Shown here: positions 13,933 to 26,640 of the stretch, in pieces
Layout of the letters: each line of letters opens with the position of its first letter
Position numbering within the stretch: position 1 is the first letter of the stretch
Origin: Glandiceps talaboti
Lineage: Eukaryota > Hemichordata > Enteropneusta > Spengelidae
Assembly (NCBI RefSeq): GCF_964340395.1
Contig: NC_135558.1
Span: forward strand, 23,322,064 to 23,386,063
DNA length: 64,000 nucleotides
Direction of reading: 5' to 3'
Position numbers and translations under genes: made by a program
Notes under the pieces: model-generated
What the model saw: the letters and a program-made list of their open reading frames with translations, nothing else
The model's database searches: none
What the model was told of the DNA's origin: nothing

Positions 13933-14300
13933 ACCAACAATGCTAGAGGTACTTTTTCACTCCTCTCACAAACAGTAGAATTGATCAATAACATTTCCTA
14001 TGTTGGTCTGTTAAATCATGCTTCGCAGAATGCACGCTATACGTATTTCAATTTTTGGAAGCAGAAATCAATTAATTCTTACCTTAGCGACCTTACTCAA
14101 GCTTGCCGTTGAATACACAATGGCATTTGAATTGAAGCTGGGAAAATCAGGGCTTGCATCTGTAGCTAATTTGATTTTTTCCACAACTAACCTCCTCATT
14201 CCTGGTACCATGTAGAATTTCCTTGCAACTTGTATTTTAATTTTGTATTCGTTACTATATGGATTGGGCTCTTACCTAATATTTGTTACGTACCTCTGAT
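13933..14300 (+). other. PNPLA intron between microsatellite and 43-bp array
   Basis: Unique sequence. No exon or known repeat is recognised. Confidence 0.5.
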
Positions 14301-14302
14301 AA

Positions 14303-17300
14303 GTGGACCAAAAGACTGAGAATGTGAGTTTTATGACTGGCATAAGGAAACCAAAATAGTGAGATTGTGAGTTTTATGACTGACATTAGGAGACCAAAAT
14401 AGTGAGATTGTGAATTTTATGACTGACATAAGGAGACCAAGATAGTGAGATTGTGAGTTTTATGACTGACATAAGGAGACCAAAATAGTGAGATTGTGAG
14501 TTTTATGACTGACATAAGGAGACCAAAATAGTGAGATTGCGAGTTTTATGACTGACATTAGGAGACCAAAAGACTGAGATTGTGAGTTTTATGACTGACA
14601 TAAGGAGACCAAAAGACAGATTGAGTTTTATGACTGACATAAGGAGACCAAAAGACTGAGATTGTGAGTTTTATGACTGACATAAGGAGACCAAAAGACT
14701 AAGATTGTGAGTTTTATTACTGACATAAGAAGACCAATAGAGTGAGATTGTGAGTTTTATAACTGACGTAAGGAGACCAAAATAGTGAGATTGTGAGTTT
14801 TATGACTGACATAAGGAAACCAAAATAGTGAGATTGTGAGTTTTATGACTGACATAAGGAGACCAAAAGACTGAGATTGTGAATTTTATGACTGACATAA
14901 GGAGACCAAGATAGTGAGATTGTGAGTTTTATGACTGACATAAGGAGACCAAAATAGTGAGATTGTGAGTTTTATGACTGACATAAGGAGACCAAAATAG
15001 TGAGATTGCGAGTTTTATGACTGACATTAGGAGACCAAAAGACTGAGATTGTGAGTTTTATGACTGACATAAGGAGACCAAAAGACAGATTGAGTTTTAT
15101 GACTGACATAAGGAGACCAAAAGACTGAGATTGTGAGTTTTATGACTGACATAAGGAGACCAAAAGACTAAGATTGTGAGTTTTATGACTGACATAAGAA
15201 GACCAATAGAGTGAGATTGTGAGTTTTATAACTGACGTAAGGAGACCAAAATAGTGAGATTGTGAGTTTTATGACTGACATAAGGAAACCAAAATAGTGA
15301 GATTGTGAGTTTTATGACTGACATAATTAGACCAAAATAGGGAGATTGTGAGTTTTATGACTGACATAAGGAGACCAAAATAGTGAGATTGCGAGTTTTA
15401 TGACTGACATAAGTAGACCAAAATAGTGAGATTGTGAGTTGTATGACTGACATAAGGAGACCAAAATAGTGAGATTGTAAGTTTTATGACTGACATAAGG
15501 AGACCAAAAGACTGAGATTGTGAGTTTTATGACTGACGTAAGGAGACCAATAGAGTGAGATTGTGAGTTTTATGACTGACATAAGGAGACCAAAATAGTG
15601 AGATTGAGTTTTATGACTGACATAAGAAGACCAATAGAGTGAGATTGTGAGTTTTATGACTGACATAAGGAGACCAAAAGACTGAGATTGTGAGTTTTAT
15701 GACTGACATAAGAAGACCAATAGAGTGAGATTGTGAGTTTTATGACTGACATAAGGAGCCCAAAAGACTGAGATTGAGTTTTATGACTGACATAAGGAGA
15801 CCAAAATAGTGAGATTGTGAGTTTTATGACTGACATAAGGAGACCAAAATAGTGAGATTCAATTGCGAGTTTTATGACTGACATTAGGAGACCAAAAGAC
15901 TGAGATTGTGAGTTTTATGACTGACATAAGGAGACCAAAAGACTGAGATTGAGTTTTATGACTGACATAAGGAGACCAAAAGACTGAGATTGAGTTTTAT
16001 GACTGACATAAGGAGACCAAGAGAGTGAGATTGTGAGTTTTATGACTGACATAAGAAGACCAATAGAGTGAGATTGTGAGTTTTATGACTGACATAAGGG
16101 GACCAATAGAGTGAGATTGTGAGTTTTATGACTGACATAAGGGGACCAATAGAGTGAGATTGTGAGTTTTATGACTGACATAAGGAGACCAAAAGACTGA
16201 GATTGTAAGTTTTATGACTGACATAAGGAGACCAATAGAGTGAGATTGTGAGTTTTATGACTGACATAAGGAGACCAAAAGACTGAGATTGTAAGTTTTA
16301 TGACTGACATAAGGAGACCAATAGAGTGAGATTGTGAGTTTTATGACTAATCAAAAGATTAATTTGTTAGTTTTGAGATCAACACATACAAGTGATGTGA
16401 AATTTATGATTAGTAATATTATACCATAGATATAGATGATGTTGGAAATAGTGTAAGCCATTGCTTTTATATTCAAAATTAACAGTTTTATGACTGACAT
16501 AAGGAGACCAAAAGACTGAGATTGTGAGTTTTATGACTGACATAAGAAGACCAATAGAGTGAGATTGTGAGTTTTATGACTGCCATAAGGAGCCCAAAAG
16601 ACTGAGATTGAGTTTTATGACTGACATAAGGAGACCAAAATAGTGAGATTGTGAGTTTTATGACTGACATAAGGAGACCAAAATAGTGAGATTGCTAGTT
16701 TTATGACTGACATTAGGAGACCAAAAGACTGAGATTGTGAGTTTTATGACTGACATAAGGAGACCAAAAGACTGAGATTGAGTTTTATGACTGACATAAG
16801 GAGACCAAAAGACTGAGATTGAGTTTTATGACTGACATAAGGAGACCAAGAGAGTGAGATTGTGAGTTTTATGACTGACATAAGAAGACCAATAGAGTGA
16901 GATTGTGAGTTTTATGACTGACATTAAGAGACCAAAATATTGAGAGTGTTAGTTTTATGACTGACATTAAGAGACCAAAATAGTGAGATTGTGAGTTTTA
17001 TGACTGACATAAGGAGACCAAAAGACTGAGATTGTGAGTTTTATGACTGACATAAGAAGACCAATAGAGTGAGATTGTGAGTTTTATGACTGACATTAAG
17101 AGACCAAAATATTGAGATTGTTAGTTTTATGACTGACATTAAGAGACCAAAATAGTGAGATTGTGAGTTTTATGACTGACATAAGGAGACCAATAGAGTG
17201 AGATTGTGAGTTTTATGACTGACATAAGGAGACCAAAATAGTGAGATTGTGAGTTTTATGACTGACATAAGTAGACCAAAATAGTGAGATTGTGAGTTTG

Positions 17301-19621
17301 ATGACTGACATAAGGAGACCAAAATAGTGAGATTGTAAGTTTTATGACTGACATAAGGAGACCAAAATAGTGAGATTGTGAGTTTTATGACTGACATAAC
17401 GAGACCAAAAGACTGAGATTGTGAGTTTTATGACTGACATAAGGAGACCAAAAGACTGAGATTGAGTTTTATGACAGACATAAGGAGACCAATAGAGTGA
17501 GATTGTGAGTTTTATGACTGACAATAAGAGACCAAAATATTGAGATTGTTAGTTTTATGACTGACATTAAGAGACCAAAATAGTGAGATTGTGAGTTTTA
17601 TGACTGACATAAGGAGACCAATAGAGTGAGATTGTGAGTTTTATGACTGACATTAAGAGACCAAAATAGTGAGATTGTTAGTTTTATGACTGACATAAGA
17701 AGACCAATAGAGTGAGATTGTGAGTTTTATGACTGACATTAAGAGACCAAAATATTGAGATTGTTAGTTTTATGACTGACATTAAGAGACCAAAATAGTG
17801 AGATTGTGAGTTTTATGACTGACATAAGGAGACCAAAAGACTGAGATTGTGAGTTTTATGACTGACATAAGAAGACCAATAGAGTGAGATTGTGAGTTTT
17901 ATGACTGACATTAAGAGACCAAAATATTGAGATTGTTAGTTTTATGACTGACATTAAGAGACCAAAATAGTGAGATTGTAAGTTTTATGACTGACATAAG
18001 GAGACCAATAGAGTGAGATTGTGAGTTTTATGACTGACATAAGGAGACCAAAATAGTGAGATTGTAAGTTTTATGATTGACATAAGGAGACCAAAATAGT
18101 GAGATTGTGAGTTTGATGACTGACATAAGGAGACCAAAATAGTGAGATTGTAAGTTTTATGACTGACATAAGGAGACCAAAAGACTGAGATTGTGAGTTT
18201 TATGACTGACATAACGAGACCAAAAGACTGAGATTGTGAGTTTTATGACTGACATAAGGAGACCAAAAGACTGAGATTGAGTTTTATGACTGACATAAGG
18301 AGACCAATAGAGTGAGATTGTGAGTTTTATGACTGACATTAAGAGACCAAAATATTGAGATTGTTAGTTTTATGACTGACATTAAGAGACCAAAATAGTG
18401 AGATTGTGAGTTTTATGACTGACATAAGGAGACCAATAGAGTGAGATTGTGAGTTTTATGACTGACATTAAGAGACCAAAATATTGAGATTGTTAGTTTT
18501 ATGACTGACATTAAGAGACCAAAATAGTGAGATTGTGAGTTTTATGACTGACATAAGGAGACCAATAGAGTGAGATTGTGAGTTTTATGACTGACATTAA
18601 GAGACCAAAATATTGAGATTGTTAGTTTTATGACTGACATTAAGAGACCAAAATAGTGAGATTGTGAGTTTTATGACTGACATAAGGAGACCAATAGAGT
18701 GAGATTGTGAGTTTTATGACTGACATTAAGAGACCAAAATAGTGAGATTGTGAGTTTTATGACTGACATAAGAAGACCAATAGAGTGAGATTGTGAGTTT
18801 TATGACTGACATTAGGAGACCAATAGAGTGAGATTGTGAGTTTTATGACTGACATAAGGAGACCAATAGAGTGAGATTGTGAGTTTTACAACTGACATAA
18901 GAAGACCAAAAGACTGAGATTGTGAGTTTTATGACTGACATAAGGGGACCAATAGAGTGAGATTGTGAGTTTTATGACTGACATAAGGAGACCAATAGAG
19001 TGAGATTGTGAGTTTTATGACTGACATAAGGAGACCAAAAGACTGAGATTGTAAGTTTTATGACTGACATAAGGAGACCAATAGAGTGAGATTGTAAGTT
19101 TTATGACTGACATAAGGAGACCAATAGAGTGAGATTGTGAGTTTTATGACTGACATTAGGAGACCAATAGAGTGAGATTGTGAGTTTTATGACTGACATT
19201 AGGAGACCAATAGAGTGAGATTGTAAGTTTTATGACTGACATAAGGAGACCAATAGAGTGAGATTGTAAGTTTTATGACTGACATTAGGAGACCAATAGA
19301 GTGAGATTGTGAGTTTTATGACTGACATAAGAAGACCAAAATAGTGAGATTGTGAGTTTTACAACTGACATAAGAAGACCAAAAGACTGAGATTGTGAGT
19401 TTTATGACTGACATAAGGGGACCAATAGAGTGAGATTGTGAGTTTTATGACTGACATAAGGAGACCAATAGAGTGAGATTGTGAGTTTTATGACTGACAT
19501 AAGGAGACCAAAAGACTGAGATTGTAAGTTTTATGACTGACATAAGGAGACCAATAGAGTGAGATTGTAAGTTTTATGACTGACATAAGGAGACCAATAG
19601 AGTGAGATTGTGAGTTTTATG
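14303..19621. repeat. 43-bp minisatellite array in the last PNPLA intron
   Basis: About 5.3 kb (roughly 120 units) built on GAGTTTTATGACTGACATAA plus GGAGACCAAAAGACTGAGATT. Units without GT (41 bp) and variants AATAGTGAG, AATAGAGTGAG and ACATTAAGAG are interleaved. Three-unit (129-bp) higher-order repeats are clear between about 17500 and 18720, and a 469-bp block repeats near 14412/14881. Most units contain GTGAGT or GTAAGT in the sense orientation. The array is interrupted at 16346-16484 by a copy of its own 3' flank. Confidence 0.97.
16346..16484 (+). repeat. Internal copy of the 3' flank of the array
   Basis: 139 bp beginning ACTAATCAAAAGATTAATTT and ending TTCAAAATTAACA. By eye it is identical to 19622-19760, the true downstream edge of the array. 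It records a tandem duplication that carried the array boundary inside the array. Confidence 0.93.
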
Positions 19622-19760
19622 ACTAATCAAAAGATTAATTTGTTAGTTTTGAGATCAACACATACAAGTGATGTGAAATTTATGATTAGTAATATTATAC
19701 CATAGATATAGATGATGTTGGAAATAGTGTAAGCCATTGCTTTTATATTCAAAATTAACA
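19622..19760 (+). repeat. Downstream flank of the array (second copy of the 139-bp block)
   Basis: Same 139 bp as 16346-16484, here continuing into unique intron sequence that leads to the last PNPLA exon 72 bp later. Confidence 0.93.
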
Positions 19761-19832
19761 TTCGCAACAAATTCATTGTTTTAAACATCTTTAATCTTTA
19801 CAATTTATTTACTAATTTACCAATAATTTCAG

Positions 19833-19969
19833 ATGATGAAGATCACCATCCTTATCTAAGCTACAGGGGAGTACGTCACAGGAGAGGCAGAACATCAGAT
19901 GAATCTGATGACACAGACTCTGGCACCTGGAGACCAAAGAGAGCATCAAGTAATATATATTATTATTAG
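19833..19969 (+). CDS. PNPLA6: PNPLA6/7 last coding exon with stop
   Basis: After acceptor AATTTCAG the reading frame joins the previous exon (G + AT = Asp) and runs 45 more codons to TAG at 19967-19969. The peptide is very acidic then basic: DDEDHHPYLSYRGVRHRRGR, then TSDESDDTDSGTWRPKRASS. Vertebrate PNPLA6/7 tails are also acidic and poorly conserved here, so identity rests on phase and position. The four exons add to 492 bp, exactly 164 codons with the stop. The last residues (SSNIYYY) come from an AT-rich stretch. A potential donor GTAATA at 19950 means an alternative splice to a further exon is possible. A possible polyadenylation signal is ATTAAA at 20565. Confidence 0.78.
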
Positions 19970-20840
19970 AGTACACACCCTGCTCCTGGAACAAACTATG
20001 TTGTATAATCAGAGAAGTACTGGAATAGAAGTGACAATGCTTGCAATCTTCCAACTAAATCCTATTTGTGTACAACAAGATATTTCTCTGTGTAATATGT
20101 ATTTAACTTAAGGCTCTCATCTGTGTGAGAAGTGTGAAACACAATATTTGTGGTGCTTAATCTGAAATATCAGAAAAAATTATTTGTATCATATTTAGAA
20201 GTGCGAGTTTCTTCCTATTGAGTGTGTAAGGCTATGAACCTACCTACCTTCTTCAATTCTCTGTAAACTGTGCGATATGAGAAGTTGTTCCTAGTCCTTT
20301 TGAAATAATACAAGAAATTAGGAGGTTTGTGATCTTAGGAGGTTTGTGATCTTATATAATTCTTTTATCTGCCATAGACTTCAGACAGTATTCTGTTGTC
20401 ATTGTAGATTTTAAACTGAGTTCATTTTATTTTTAATGTTAACCCTTATTTCTAATATTTGCATTGTGACCTCTGATGATGTTTTTGTAACTGAGAATGA
20501 GTTGGATCAGAGTTTTGTTAAACAAAATAACAGCAAAAGTGTTTATGTCCAACATGCATAGTAAATTAAATTCCATCACTACCAAACAATGTATCATGCC
20601 AACTTAGGTTTCTTTATATGTAGCACACTACAGTTGAACAACCATATCTACACTGACTCTAATGTGACATGTAAAGCAATTTTATAGTGTACCTATCCCT
20701 TAGATAGTTTATACATCAGTTGTCAAATAACACTTAGTACTGTTTCAATTTCTTTAATTCAAAGCATACTATGTGGTCTTTCTATTGCACAAACACTTGT
20801 CAGCTGACTTATTAAACTGTAAATGGTATAATAGCATCAC
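19970..20840 (+). other. Probable 3' UTR and intergenic sequence of the PNPLA gene
   Basis: AT-rich unique sequence after the stop codon. ATTAAA occurs at 20565-20570 and 20811-20816. No other gene is recognised. Confidence 0.45.
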
Positions 20841-21120
20841 AACATGCAAAGATCAAGGGGGTACCATACTGTACTTGGGTCCATGTGTCTGCCTGTCCAG
20901 CCATGTGTCCATTTATGCATCCACATTTTGCGTGTAAGCACTCGAAGTTTAATAGATAGAGACTTTTTATCAAAGTATCTACACTCTTGATTTTTTCAAT
21001 GGCAAGCTTCATAATGAGACTGTGACCTTTGCCCTTGACTTTCATCTTTAAGTCAAAACTGTAAAAGTTGAATACACAGAGCTAGGGACCTATTCAAGTG
21101 TGTACACCCATCTATACATA
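20840..21120 (+). repeat. Family B-like fragment
   Basis: Contains AAGTTTAATAGATAGAGACT and TGACCTTTGCCCTTGACTTTC, matching modules of family B at 9940-10340. The head is missing. Confidence 0.5.
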
Positions 21121-21362
21121 TATGACTATCTTATACTATTTACAGTAGATTGCTATTTCTGATCAGTGTCATGGTGTGTACAGACAGTGCCATGGTGTAT
21201 TTCTCTTCTATATAGGCTGTATGTTGTGCTTTGTTAAAGCTGTTGTTTATTGTTAAACATTTACATCAATGTATGATTTGTTATTTTGCTTGTGATAATA
21301 AGAAATAAGAAATTTATGCTGCAATTTTTAATTTTTAGCACAATTACTATACGCATGGAAAT

Positions 21363-21364
21363 GT

Positions 21365-21404
<40 letters not shown>
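21363..21404. repeat. (TG)n microsatellite with family A-like flank
   Basis: About 20 TG repeats followed by TAGTCAAAAGCTGCTGGAAC, which resembles the sequence after the TG tract of family A. Confidence 0.85.
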
Positions 21405-21405
<1 letters not shown>

Positions 21406-22003
21406 TCAAAAGCTGCTGGAACTACTGCTGTGAAATTTGGTTGGGTGTTATTACAATCTATAATGGATGCATTGTTCAAGGCAAATCAGATTACAGATAT
21501 GTAACTTAGGCCTAACAAAAAGTGGTTTGGTAAAAAAACAATTTAAAATGTTGTGGTAGATTGATCTCAAAATTGGTTGAGTGCATGACTTATTGTGACT
21601 TTGTCAGTTTTCATTTACTTTGTGCCAAATCTATGTGTTTGATAAAACACTGCATTTAACAGTATATTAATTAATGTTATAGGAAAAGAACTCAAATACA
21701 GTGTTTCTCTACTATAGGACTATTTCTCACGTTTATCTCAAGGTCTGTATTGAGCAAAAAGGATAGTAAAAGAAGATTACTCAGCTATAAATTACAGGAC
21801 ATGCATGTAACAGGGCCTATGCAGATGGGGTCTATAAATTGGATAAGATTTCAGAGTTGTATTCACAGACATGTAACAGGTCTGTTGGAACAGTATATTC
21901 TATGTATACAAGTATGGAATTTCTGACTGTAAATTGCTTTGATCACATGACCAAAACAGGAATGTACTCATGCGAGTATCTAGAGATGTGTTTACAATTG
22001 TAA

Positions 22004-22132
22004 GTTGCAGTGTTGCTATAAATTGGGTCAGATTTCAAGATGGTATACACATAACAGGTCTGTTGCAGTGTTGCTATAAATTGGGTCAGATTTCAAGATG
22101 GTATACACATAACAGGTCTGTTGCAGAGTTGC
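22004..22132. repeat. 58-bp direct repeat, about two copies
   Basis: GTTGCAGTGTTGCTATAAAT and GGGTCAGATTTCAAGATGGT recur at a spacing of 58 bp. More diverged related copies (AAATTGGATAAGATTTCAGA) are seen from 21835. Confidence 0.9.
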
Positions 22133-22315
22133 TACAGGTGTGTATTAACAAGTTGGGCCAGAAAAAATGAAAAAAGCTGTTCAACCTACCTGCCCATATT
22201 TTTGGCATTTCATTATTTTATTTATTTTATTTGGTGATGGGCAATATATTGTCATGCGTGCTTCACATATCAGTAAAATGGCTGCTGTACTACTTTGCAC
22301 ACTTTGTTTTATTAT

Positions 22316-22865
22316 AAGTTCCCTGCCGGACGAAGTCCGGAACGGGGACTTATGGATTGGGTCCGTCCGTCCGTCCGTCCAGAGCCGTTTCTTGGAGATG
22401 CCTGGACCGATTTTTTTCAAACTTGGTACAGGGGCAACATACTATGGCATACATATGCATGTCAATTTGTTTCATGATACGATCCAATATGGCCGTCTAG
22501 CAGCCATTTTGTTTGCGAATTTTCCATGTCCAAAGCCATAACTCAGACATACTTGAACAGATCTCAATAAAGTTGGTATTAGGACAGTGTTCTATGACAT
22601 ACATGTGCATATTCATTGTTGTCATGATACGATCCAATATGGCCACCTGGCAGCCATTTTGTTTGCGAATTTTCCATGTCCAAAGCCATAACTTAGACAT
22701 GCTTGAACAGAACTCATTCAAAGTTGGTATTAGGACAGTGTTCTATGACATACAAGTGCATATCCATTTTCGTCATGATACAATCGGATATGGCTGCCTG
22801 GCAGCAATTTTGTTGGCGCAGTTTTCATGTCCAAAGCCATAACTCAGACATGCTTGAACAGGTCC
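22316..22865 (+). repeat. Dispersed repeat family B copy with palindromic head
   Basis: The head holds the inverted repeat CCGGACGAAGTCCGG, then (GTCC)n. Three related modules of about 145 bp follow, each with CATGTCCAAAGCCATAACT, GTTGGTATTAGGACAGTGTT and ATACGATCCAATATGGCC. It ends in a C run. Confidence 0.8.
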
Positions 22866-23440
22866 CCCCCCCCCCCTGTACCAGACCCATCCTTTATTGT
22901 TGAATGGTTTATTCCATCACGTCATCTTGAAGAGTAGGCATGTCCCATGTCCAACAAGGAGACACAACATGAGTAGGCATGTTCCATGTCCAACGAGCAG
23001 ACACAACATATCTAAGTCTGTTTGATTTAGGTTCACAAGTGTTGTTGCGTGATCAGAATAGTGATATCAAGAAAATGACAACATAAACTGCCAGTTCCTT
23101 AAAACCCAATCATAGCGGGGACTAAATGACTTGTATAGACATACTTCTGTTGATAGGCCTGCTGCTAATGTAGACACTCCTGTTGACACTTACTGCGACA
23201 ACTCTCAATCCTATGCCATCTTTGATAACACAGATCTGTACCACAGGAATGCTTCAGATTCTGCACAGGACCTATTCCAGGGTTGACATTTTTACCTTCC
23301 GCAAGAAAGGTTATGTAATAGTGATGAAAAGGATGTGTGTGTCTATATGTGTCAATGTTTTCTCAAAATACCGCTGGCTTTATTCAAATGAAAATTGGTG
23401 CAAATATTCTTTCGGTAATGGTTAGAACTGTTAGGTTTTG
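22866..23440 (+). other. Intergenic unique sequence
   Basis: C homopolymer, then two near-copies of GAGTAGGCATGT(C/T)CCATGTC (22932, 22971). No gene is recognised. Confidence 0.5.
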
Positions 23441-23995
23441 GTAAACATTCCATGAATACCAGTGATAAATTTGCATAATTAATTGTTTTTGGTAATTAGG
23501 CTATATCAGTCTTAAGAATGTTCAAATTCAATATGATGCGGTACATACATTTATGATAATAAAGTGCATGTGTCATATAAAGTTTGATTATATAGCTTGT
23601 TGTTTTAATGACTTATTTGCATAATTAATTATTTTCAGTGGCTATATTTTAAGAACACACACTTCAAATTGAATATAATTTGGTACATAGTCCAAACAGA
23701 GTAAAGAGCACTTGCCCTGAAAAGCTTGTTGATTTAGCTTTCAGTTTTAATGAGTAGTTTGTATAATTAATGATATTCAGTAATTAGGCTATACATTGTA
23801 TATGAAGAGTACAAGCTTCAAGTTCTATATAATTTGGTATATACATTCATGATACCAAAGTGCACGTTTCATGAAGCTTATTGATGTAACTTTTAGTTTT
23901 AATGAGTGCTTTTCAAAATTACCAACTTACAGTAATTAGGCTATATCTTATAAATGCACTCTTCAAATTAAATTCAATTTGGTATTTACTTCAAA
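23440..23995 (+). repeat. Dispersed repeat family D modules
   Basis: Diverged modules of about 120-170 bp, each with GCATAATTAATT, GTAATTAGGCTATAT and AATTTGGTACATA. The same modules are found at 48540-49400, 59430-60450 and 61470-61600. Confidence 0.65.
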
Positions 23996-24066
23996 CATAA
24001 CTTATCACATTTGTATTGGTGGATTCCAACAATTATTATGTGTAGGAATGAAAATCTAAAGACTTT

Positions 24067-25397
24067 GCCCTTATGAAAGGCATTCAGTTTAAATCTGGTA
24101 TTTGATGTGAATGTATGGCCCTTATGAAAGGCATTCAGTTTACATCTTGTATTTGATGTGAATGTATGGCCCTTATGAAAGACATTAAGTTTAAATCTGG
24201 TATTTGATGTGAATGTATGGCCCTTATGAAAGGCATTCGGTTTACATCTGGTATTTGATGTGAATGTATGGCCCTTACAAAAGGCATTAAGTTTAAATCT
24301 GGTATTTGATGTGTATGTATATGGCCCTTATGAAAGGCATAAAGTTAAATCTGGTATTTGATGTGTATGTATGGCCCTTACAAAAGGCATTAAGTTTAAA
24401 TCTGGTATTTGATGTGTATGTATATGGCCCTTATGAAAGGCATTCAGTTTAAATCTGGTATTTGATGTGTATCTATGGCCCTTATGAAAGGCATTCGGTT
24501 TACATCTGGTATTTGATGTGTATCTATGGCCCTTACGAAAGGCATTCAGTTTAAATCTGGTATTTGATGTGTATCTATGGCCCTTACAAAAGGCATTAAG
24601 TTTAAATCTGGTATTTGATGTGTATGTATATGGCCCTTATGAAAGACATTCAGCTTAAATCTGGTATTTGATGTGAATGTATGGCCCTTGTGAAAGGCAT
24701 TCAGTTTAAATCTGGTATTTGATGTGAATGTATGGCCCTTGTGAAAGGCATTCAGTTTAAATCTGGTATTTGATGTGAATGTATGGCCCTTGTGAAAGGC
24801 ATTCAGTTTAAATCTGGTATTTGATGTGAATGTATGGCCCTTGCGAAAGGCATTCCGTTTAAATCTTGTATTTGATGTGAATGTATGGCCATTACAAAAG
24901 GCATTTAGTTTAAATCTGGTATTTGATGTGAATGTATGGCCCTTATGAAAGGCATTCAGTTTACATCTGGTATTTGATGTGTATCTATGGCCCTTGCGAA
25001 AGGCATTCAGTTTAAATCTGGTATTTGATGTGTATGTAAATGGCCCTTATGAAAGGCATTCAGTTTAAATCTGGTATTTGATGTGAATGTATGGCCCTTA
25101 CAAAAGGCATTCAGTTTAAATCTGGTATTTGATGTGAATGTTTGGCCCTTATGAAAGGCACTCAGTTTAAATCTGGTATTTGATGTGAATGTATGGCCCT
25201 TATGAAAGGCATTCAGTTTACATCTGGTATTTGATGTGTATCTATGGCCCTTGCGAAAGGCATTCAGTTTAAATCTGGTATTTGATGTGTATGTAAATGG
25301 CCCTTATGAAAGGCATTCAGTTTAAATCTGGTATTTGATGTGAATGTATGGCCCTTATGAAAGGCATTCAGTTATATCTTGTATTTGATGTGAATGT
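24067..25397. repeat. 51-bp minisatellite array
   Basis: About 26 copies of a unit with GCCCTTATGAAAGGCATTCA and GTTTAAATCTGGTATTTGAT. Variation is concentrated in TATGAAAGG/TACAAAAGG/TGCGAAAGG and in the TGAATGTAT/TGTATCTAT tail. The first 32 bases of the unit match, as reverse complement, the segment at 60814-60845 and in part 59415-59440. Confidence 0.97.
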
Positions 25398-25516
25398 TAC
25401 GGGAGGCAGTTTATTTGACATTTGATTGCAATATCTATCAAATGTAGATATCAGCAACTATTTGGGGTTTTAAGCTATATATCATTGTTGCTGAAAACAT
25501 TTGAAGAAAGTTATCA

Positions 25517-26640
25517 ACAAGACTTGTTAGTCCCTGGAGGGGGTACTTATAGACGGGGGGGGGCTTATAGACTGGGGGGGGGGGGGGGACGACTTATAGA
25601 CTGGGCTCTATCCGTATGTCCATCTGGGCCGTGCGTCCATCTGTGTGTCCGTCTGTGTGTCTGGAGCCATTGCTCAGAAATGAATGGACCGATTTTCTCT
25701 CAAACTTGGTACAAGGACAACACACTTTAACACATATGCACATCAATTTATTTTATGATACGATTTTTTCATGTCCAAAGCCCTTACATAGACATGCCTG
25801 AACAGATCTCATTCAAAGTTGGTATAAGGACAATTTTCTAATTAAATACATATGCATGTCAATTTATGTCGTGACACAATCCAATATGGCCACCAGGCGG
25901 CCATTTTTAAAACAATTTGTTCATGTCCAGAACCATTACTTGGACATGACTGGACCAATTTCTATCAAACTTGGTACAAGGACAACACACTATGGCATAC
26001 ATGGCATGCATGTCAATTTATGTCTTGATACGATCCAATATGGCTGCCATGTGGTCATTTTGTTACCATTTTTTCATGTCCAGAGCCATTACTTCAATGT
26101 GTCTGAACCTATATTGTACCATATTCTTCACATGCATATCAACTTGTGTCACGATACAATCCAATATGACCACTGGGCAAATATTTGACATTGTCCTTAT
26201 ACCAACTTTGAATGAGATCTGTTCAGTCATGTCTGTATAATGACTTTGAACATTTTGTTATAATTTTTCCATGTTTGGGACCATTACACAGACATGCATG
26301 AACAATTTCCATTAAAACTTTATTTAAAGACTATGTACTATGATGTATATAATTATGTATGTCAACTTGTGTCACAATATGATCCAACAGGACTGCTAGG
26401 CAGCCATTCTGTTATGATTTTTTTCATGTCTGGAGCCATTTGGCAGACATGTCTGAGCAGATCAATTTCAGTCAATCTTGGTATAAAGGCAGTGTACTAT
26501 TAGGTACATATACATGTCAATGTGTAATTACACCTATCACAGTCCAGAAGTGTTACAATCCAAACAGGGATCAACAGCTCCCAAACAGCGGGGAGGATGT
26601 CATCTACAATGGCTTGTTTAATGTTGCATATTAATTGACA
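25517..26640 (+). repeat. Dispersed repeat family B copy, long and diverged
   Basis: Starts with TTAGTCCCTGGAGGGGGTAC and G runs, then GTCCATCTG/GTCCGTCTG. At least five modules with TCATGTCCAGAGCCATTACT, AAACTTGGTACAAGGACAAC and GATCCAATATGGC follow. Open frames through it are not conserved proteins. Confidence 0.75.

Noticed and set aside
22167-26634. Frames with recurring HVQSHN-like peptides in family B copies.
   Set aside because: They come from repeated non-coding modules (CATGTCCAAAGCC), the frames differ between copies, and stops interrupt them.
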